The position numbers and the translations under genes are program-made. DNA of 9,919 nt, taken from Lachnospiraceae bacterium (lineage in GTDB: Bacteria > Bacillota > Clostridia > Lachnospirales > Lachnospiraceae). The stretch's first letter is position 1. Every line of letters starts with the position of its first letter. Positions 6,540 through 9,919 of the stretch are shown piece after piece. The stretch lies in NCBI GenBank assembly GCA_016282215.1, contig JAEEKC010000135.1:1-9919 (forward strand), written 5' to 3'. The notes under the pieces are model-generated. The model did not search any database and was not told where the DNA came from. It saw nothing but the letters and a program-made list of their open reading frames with translations.

Positions 6540-7808
6540 ATGGCTGAGAAATTAAATAAAAAACCGGGAAACGGCATGAAGGACGTAGTGCCGAGAGAAA
6601 TGCAGATCAGACAGTAGTGTATGTCGATCATCCGTGAGAACTATAAAAGTTATGGTTTTACAGAGATCGAGACACCGGCCATGGAGAGCATCGGGAACCT
6701 TTGCTCGAAACAGGGCGGCGAAAATGAAAAGCTGATCTTTAAGGTATTAAAGCGTGGTGAGAAACTACATATCGATACGGCGCAGGAGGAAAATGACTTA
6801 GCTGACAGCGGGCTTCGCTATGACCTGACACTTCCGCTGTCCCGGTACTATGCAAATCATGCAAGTGAACTGCCCAGCCCTTTCAAGGCGCTGCAGATGG
6901 GAAATGTATGGAGAGCCGAAAGACCGCAGAAAGGCAGATTTCGTCAGTTCATGCAGTGCGATATCGATATCCTCGGAGAGCCCACAAATCTGGCTGAGAT
7001 CGAACTGATCCTTGCGACCACATCAACGCTGAAAAAGTTAGGGTTTGCTAACTTTAAAGTACGGATCAATGACCGCAGGATGCTGCGTGCCATGTCTGAC
7101 TGGGCCGGTTTTGCAGAAGATCAGTTTGAAAGTGTATGCATTATCCTGGATAAGATGGATAAGATCGGAGCAGACGGTGTGCGCAGCGAGCTGAAAGAAG
7201 CCGGTTTTTCCGATGAAGCCGTTGAGAAATATACGGCTTTTCTGCAGGGCATGAATGGAGCAGAGGATACGCTTGGCTATGTAAAAGAAACGCTGCAGGG
7301 AGCACTTGACGGAGAAGTTTCTGATAATCTTTCGCAGATCATGACTTCCGTTCTGGCAGCCGGTCAGGAAGGCTTTGAGATCGCATTTGATCCGACGCTT
7401 GTACGCGGCATGGGTTATTATACCGGAACGATATTCGAGATCGAAATGGCTGATTTTGGTTCCTCTGTTGCAGGCGGCGGAAGATACGATAAGATGGTAG
7501 GACGCTTTACCGGAAATGATACTCCGGCCTGCGGTTTTTCCATCGGATTTGAACGGATCATCACGATCCTTTTAGAGCAGGATTTTCAGATCCCCGGGGA
7601 AAAACAGAAGGTTGCATTTTTGCTTGAGAAAAACCTTCCGGCTGAAAAGCTTGCCGATGCGATCGCAAAAGCGCAGGCAAGACGGAATGAGGGCCAGCAG
7701 GTTTTGATGGTACGGATGAATAAGAATAAGAAATTCCAGAAACAGCAGCTGACCGAAGAGGGCTATACAGAATTTGTGGACTTCTATTGTGAAGAGCTCA
7801 AGCGCTGA
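6540..7808 (+). CDS. hisS: Histidyl-tRNA synthetase interrupted by an in-frame TAG at codon 26
   Basis: HisS, a class II cytoplasmic synthetase, joins histidine to tRNA-His. The ATG at 6540 follows GAGGA (6529-6533) by 6 bases and starts the expected N-terminus, including KPGNGMKDVVPRE, equivalent to the conserved first strand of HisRS. Codon 26 (6615-6617) is TAG; the same frame then continues without a stop to TGA at 7806. Motif 2 reads MGNVWRAERPQKGRFRQF (Arg125), the HisA motif VRGMGYYTG includes Arg289, and GGRYDKM follows. The C-terminal anticodon-binding region is short, as I recall for Lachnospiraceae. Total length with the TAG is 422 codons, normal for the family. Translation without read-through would start at the ATG at 6621 (395 aa) and lack the first motif. 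It is less likely to be HisZ, because the tRNA-synthetase motifs are well kept. Confidence 0.9.
6615..6617 (+). other. In-frame TAG codon in hisS
   Basis: The context is CAG TAG TGT ATG. From the family pattern (Ile-Arg-Asp-Tyr-Cys-Ile in relatives as I recall them), the TAG takes the place of a Tyr, which is one base from TAT or TAC. The next in-frame ATG (6621) is separated from the TAG by one codon, close enough for termination-reinitiation, though no clear Shine-Dalgarno sequence precedes it. Confidence 0.9.
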
Positions 7809-7836
7809 CGTTCATAAGCTGCCGGGTGTATAGAAA

Positions 7837-8559
7837 ATGATCCGTGTATTTTTAGCTGATCTGACATATATATTTGAAGAAGAAAACTATCATAAAGCCT
7901 TTTTTGCATCTTCGCCTCAAAGGCAGAAGAAGGCGGAAAAATACAGAAACCTGCCCGATCAGGCCAGATGCATCGGGGCAGGTCTTCTTTTGGAACAGAG
8001 TGTATGGCTCTTTCAAAACCGTGAAATGCAGACCGAAGATGTACCAAACCCGATATATGTGGATCTGCAGACGTTTTTGGAAACAGTTTCCGATACAGAA
8101 CGTTTTTCGGCAAAGCAAAAGAACGCATATCTTTCCCTGCAATATGAAAAAAGCGGCAGGCCCTTTTTGGAAGGGGAAGGCCACGGGGGCATTCCGTATC
8201 TTTCCATATCGCATTCCGCATCCTATGCGGCTGTGGCTGTTTCGGACCAGCCTGTCGGCATCGATATCGAACACACCAGAAAGATCAGCGCATCTGTGGC
8301 AAAGAAGATCCTGACTCCGGATGAATACTTGAGGTACACGCAGCTGCAGGACAAAGCAGAGGATCAGGGTGAATATCTGCTGGAAAAGTGGACGCAGAAA
8401 GAAGCGATCGCCAAGCTGGACGGAAGCGGCGTCTTTACGCTCCTGCCGTACCTTTCAGACAGCAGCTATATGCAGACGAAAGGGATCGGGATTCGATGCT
8501 TTAAGCAGCCGGCACCGGGATATTTTCTTTCGATTGCATATAAAAAAGGCTTTACTTAA
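7837..8559 (+). CDS. Sfp-type 4'-phosphopantetheinyl transferase
   Basis: The family moves 4'-phosphopantetheine from coenzyme A to a Ser of acyl- or peptidyl-carrier proteins in the cytoplasm. The 240-residue product has the size of the Sfp class rather than the short AcpS class. The diagnostic motifs are SISHSASYAAVAVSD (His126), VGIDIEH (Asp143, Glu145) and WTQKEAIAK (Glu189); these acidic residues correspond to the magnesium ligands of Sfp. The gene starts 28 bases after hisS stops and has only a weak ribosome binding site (GGGTG), suggesting translation within the ispE-hisS operon. No carrier protein, polyketide or non-ribosomal peptide gene is in the window, so its substrate is unknown; it could modify the fatty-acid carrier protein or one elsewhere. 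Its 3' end carries the -35 box of the rpsO promoter. It ends with TAA. Confidence 0.92.
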   Translation: MIRVFLADLTYIFEEENYHKAFFASSPQRQKKAEKYRNLPDQARCIGAGLLLEQSVWLFQNREMQTEDVPNPIYVDLQTFLETVSDTERFSAKQKNAYLSLQYEKSGRPFLEGEGHGGIPYLSISHSASYAAVAVSDQPVGIDIEHTRKISASVAKKILTPDEYLRYTQLQDKAEDQGEYLLEKWTQKEAIAKLDGSGVFTLLPYLSDSSYMQTKGIGIRCFKQPAPGYFLSIAYKKGFT

Positions 8560-8579
8560 GTGAAGGGTTGTGCTAAAAT
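8551..8579 (+). promoter_or_regulatory. Promoter for rpsO, overlapping the end of the transferase gene
   Basis: TTTACT (8551-8556) and TAAAAT (8574-8579) are 17 bases apart and match the housekeeping consensus at 4 of 6 and 5 of 6 positions. A TG one base before the -10 box gives an extended -10. Transcription would start near 8586, producing a 5' leader of about 145 bases. Confidence 0.7.
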
Positions 8580-8586
8580 GTCTTTC

Positions 8587-8731
8587 GTATGAGTTTTAGC
8601 CGTGCTCAGGCAGAAGGGTTCTCCACCACTGTCTTAGTACGCAGGAAACAGGATCGGGATCACAGACTGATCTTGCGGAATGTGCAGGTGACTGCAGCTG
8701 AATGAAAATTTTTTTACAGGAGGATTTTAAA
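8587..8731 (+). promoter_or_regulatory. Structured rpsO leader, candidate S15 autoregulatory RNA
   Basis: No gene lies here. CGTGCT and AGTACG near 8601 and 8635 can pair and enclose a region with a small AGAA-GGG-TTCT hairpin. Further on, TGCAG (8683-8687) and CTGCA (8692-8696) form a stem capped by GTGA, a GNRA tetraloop. The leader ends with AGGAGG (8718-8723), 8 bases before the ATG. S15 represses its own translation through leader RNA in several bacteria, so this is a reasonable candidate, but the binding site is not identified. Confidence 0.45.
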
Positions 8732-8998
8732 ATGATCACAAAAGAAAAGAAAACCGAAATCATGGAGAAGTATGCAAGGACACCCGGTGATACCGGTTCA
8801 CCTGAAGTTCAGGTAGCTGTCCTGACAGAACGCATCAGAGAGCTGACCGAGCACTTGAAAGAGAATCCGAAGGATCATCATTCAAGACGCGGTATGTACA
8901 AGATGATCGGTAAGAGACGCGGCCTTCTGGATTATCTGAAGGAAAAAGACATCGCGCGCTATCGTAGCCTGATCGAACAGCTCGGCCTGAGACGCTGA
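8732..8998 (+). CDS. rpsO: 30S ribosomal protein S15
   Basis: S15 is a primary 16S rRNA-binding protein of the small subunit. The 88-residue product is the normal length and carries the family signature throughout: DTGSPEVQVAVLTERI, DHHSRRGMYKMIGKRRGLL and the C-terminal LGLRR. I chose the ATG at 8732 because AGGAGG lies 8 bases upstream; the in-frame ATG at 8702 would add ten residues that include the ribosome binding site and are not part of S15. pnp follows on the same strand, the classic rpsO-pnp order. It ends with TGA. Confidence 0.97.
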   Translation: MITKEKKTEIMEKYARTPGDTGSPEVQVAVLTERIRELTEHLKENPKDHHSRRGMYKMIGKRRGLLDYLKEKDIARYRSLIEQLGLRR

Positions 8999-9013
8999 TT
9001 TATTTATGATGTA

Positions 9014-9041
9014 AAAAGGGGCGGTGAAATCCGCCTCTTTT
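9014..9041 (+). terminator. Hairpin between rpsO and pnp, terminator or attenuator
   Basis: The arms aaaaggggcgg (9014-9024) and ccgcctctttt (9031-9041) form 11 pairs with one G-U around a 6-base loop. The T-run is part of the stem. It starts 15 bases after the rpsO stop. In many bacteria some transcripts read through such a hairpin into pnp; whether it stops most transcripts here cannot be told. Confidence 0.7.
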
Positions 9042-9090
9042 GTACATATTGAAAATGATCATGCTTCAAAAACGTGGTTGTTTTCGAGTA

Positions 9091-9133
9091 GTAAGAAGAC
9101 GAAGAAGAAGAGAAGAAGAAGGAGAAGAAAAGA
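9091..9133 (+). promoter_or_regulatory. GAA-rich purine tract leading to the pnp ribosome binding site
   Basis: From 9101 to the pnp ATG the + strand is purines only, built from GAA and AAG repeats. The likely ribosome binding site AAGGAG (9119-9124) lies within it, 9 bases before the ATG. No convincing pnp promoter is visible between 9042 and 9100: TTGAAA at 9049 has no -10 partner at a normal distance. Confidence 0.6.
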
Positions 9134-9919
9134 ATGTACAAACAGTATTCCATGGAACTTGCCGGCAGAACTCTGACGGTTGACATTGACAGAGTTGGTA
9201 AACAGGCCAACGGCTGCGCTTTTATGCATTATGGTGAGACAACAGTTCTTTCCACCGCAACGGCTTCTGAGAAGCCCAGGGACGGGATCGACTTTTTCCC
9301 GTGCTCAGTTGAATATGAAGAGAAGTTTTACTCAGTCGGAAAGATCCCCGGTGGATTTAACAAAAGAGAAGGCAAGGCATCTGAGAATGCTGTATTAACG
9401 GCGCGTGTCATTGACCGTCCGATGCGTCCGCTGTTCCCGAAGGATTACAGAAATGACGTAACCCTTCACAACCTGGTCATGAGTGTGGATCCGGCATGCC
9501 GTCCGGAACTGGTTGCCATGATCGGTACTTCCATCGCAACCACTATTTCCGATATCCCGTTTGCAGGTCCCTGCGCGATGACCCAGGTCGGCATGAAGAA
9601 CGGTGAGTTCATCATCAACCCCGGTCAGAAGGATTGGGACGAAGGCGATCTGAAGCTGACAGTTGCTTCCACCTCTGAGAAGGTGATCATGATCGAAGCA
9701 GGCGCGAAGGAGATCCCGGAAGAGAAAATGCTCGAAGCGATCTATATGGCACATGATGTGAACCAGACCATCATCGAGTTCATCAACAAGATCGCAGCAG
9801 AGGTTGGCAAGCCCAAACATGAGTACACCAGCTGTGCGGTTCCCGAAGAGCTTTTTGCGGCCATGAAGGAGATCGTAACACCTGAAGAGATGGAGACTGC
9901 TGTATTTACCGACGAGAAG
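9134..9919 (+). CDS. pnp: Polyribonucleotide nucleotidyltransferase (PNPase), 3' end outside window
   Basis: PNPase degrades RNA from the 3' end by phosphorolysis as a cytoplasmic trimer. The first 262 codons are present and the frame is open to the right edge. The ATG at 9134 gives the typical N-terminus, with LAGRTLTVDIDRVGKQANG and YGETTVLSTATAS. Next come DFFPCSVEYEEKFYSVGKIPGGF and RVIDRPMRPLFP, hallmarks of the first RNase PH-like domain (about 1-140), and then the start of the helical linker domain. The second RNase PH domain and the KH and S1 domains would follow beyond the window. No disruption is seen. The gene is downstream of rpsO and probably partly cotranscribed with it. Confidence 0.97.
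   Translation, partial: MYKQYSMELAGRTLTVDIDRVGKQANGCAFMHYGETTVLSTATASEKPRDGIDFFPCSVEYEEKFYSVGKIPGGFNKREGKASENAVLTARVIDRPMRPLFPKDYRNDVTLHNLVMSVDPACRPELVAMIGTSIATTISDIPFAGPCAMTQVGMKNGEFIINPGQKDWDEGDLKLTVASTSEKVIMIEAGAKEIPEEKMLEAIYMAHDVNQTIIEFINKIAAEVGKPKHEYTSCAVPEELFAAMKEIVTPEEMETAVFTDEK

Noticed and set aside
6615..6617. Selenocysteine insertion or frameshift as the explanation for the hisS stop
   Set aside because: Selenocysteine uses TGA, not TAG, and the frame is the same on both sides, so no frameshift is needed.
6621..7808. hisS as a natural gene starting at the ATG at 6621
   Set aside because: The 25 codons before the TAG encode the conserved HisRS N-terminus with a ribosome binding site at 6529-6533, so the original start is 6540; 6621 is at most a rescue start.
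7837..8559. Evidence of a natural-product gene cluster around the phosphopantetheinyl transferase
   Set aside because: Its neighbours are housekeeping genes and no synthase or carrier protein gene is present in the window.
8702..8731. Upstream ATG as rpsO start
   Set aside because: It would add ten residues encoded by the ribosome binding site region, absent from S15 proteins.

Overview
The window looks like the chromosome of a low-to-mid-GC Gram-positive bacterium of class Clostridia, most likely Lachnospiraceae or a close relative. The inference rests on the clostridial type of histidyl-tRNA synthetase, on AGGAGG-like ribosome binding sites, on the rpsO-pnp pair, on a tRNA without an encoded CCA, and on a BspA-like leucine-rich-repeat surface protein. 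This is family-level recognition from memory, not a database result. All recognised genes read on the + strand.

Layout. (1) 1-3095: the 3' part of a very large, probably cell-surface mosaic protein. It has a papain-like cysteine-peptidase tail, an acidic Trp repeat array, a Phe-Arg-Met-Arg array encoded by a 12-bp tandem repeat, beta-rich segments, Cys-x2-Cys modules and BspA-type leucine-rich repeats. A hairpin follows. (2) 3296-3934: a 212-aa conserved protein of unknown function with a Ser/Ala/Thr-rich N-terminus, then a strong intrinsic terminator. (3) 4029-4176: a promoter and a tRNA-Arg(CCG). (4) 4255-5532: a membrane-anchored or lipidated protein with two C-terminal bacterial SH3 domains, then a long hairpin terminator. 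(5) 5638-8559: ispE, hisS and an Sfp-type phosphopantetheinyl transferase gene, closely spaced and probably one operon. (6) 8551 to the end: rpsO with its own promoter and a structured leader, an attenuator-like hairpin, and the first 262 codons of pnp, preceded by a purine-only tract.

The right half is housekeeping: isoprenoid precursor synthesis, tRNA charging, carrier-protein activation, the ribosome, and RNA decay. The left half is accessory and concerns the cell envelope or surface.

The most striking observation is an in-frame TAG at codon 26 of hisS, at a position I expect to be Tyr, while the rest of the gene is intact. It could be a sequence error, a nonsense mutation rescued by restart at the ATG 3 bases later, or decoding of UAG as an amino acid. 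None of the seven complete 3' ends in the window uses TAG, which fits UAG reassignment but is weak evidence. The second notable item is the FRMR array in the surface protein, whose repeat units differ almost only by silent changes in the annotated frame. I see no mobile element, CRISPR array, phage gene or convincing new defence system.
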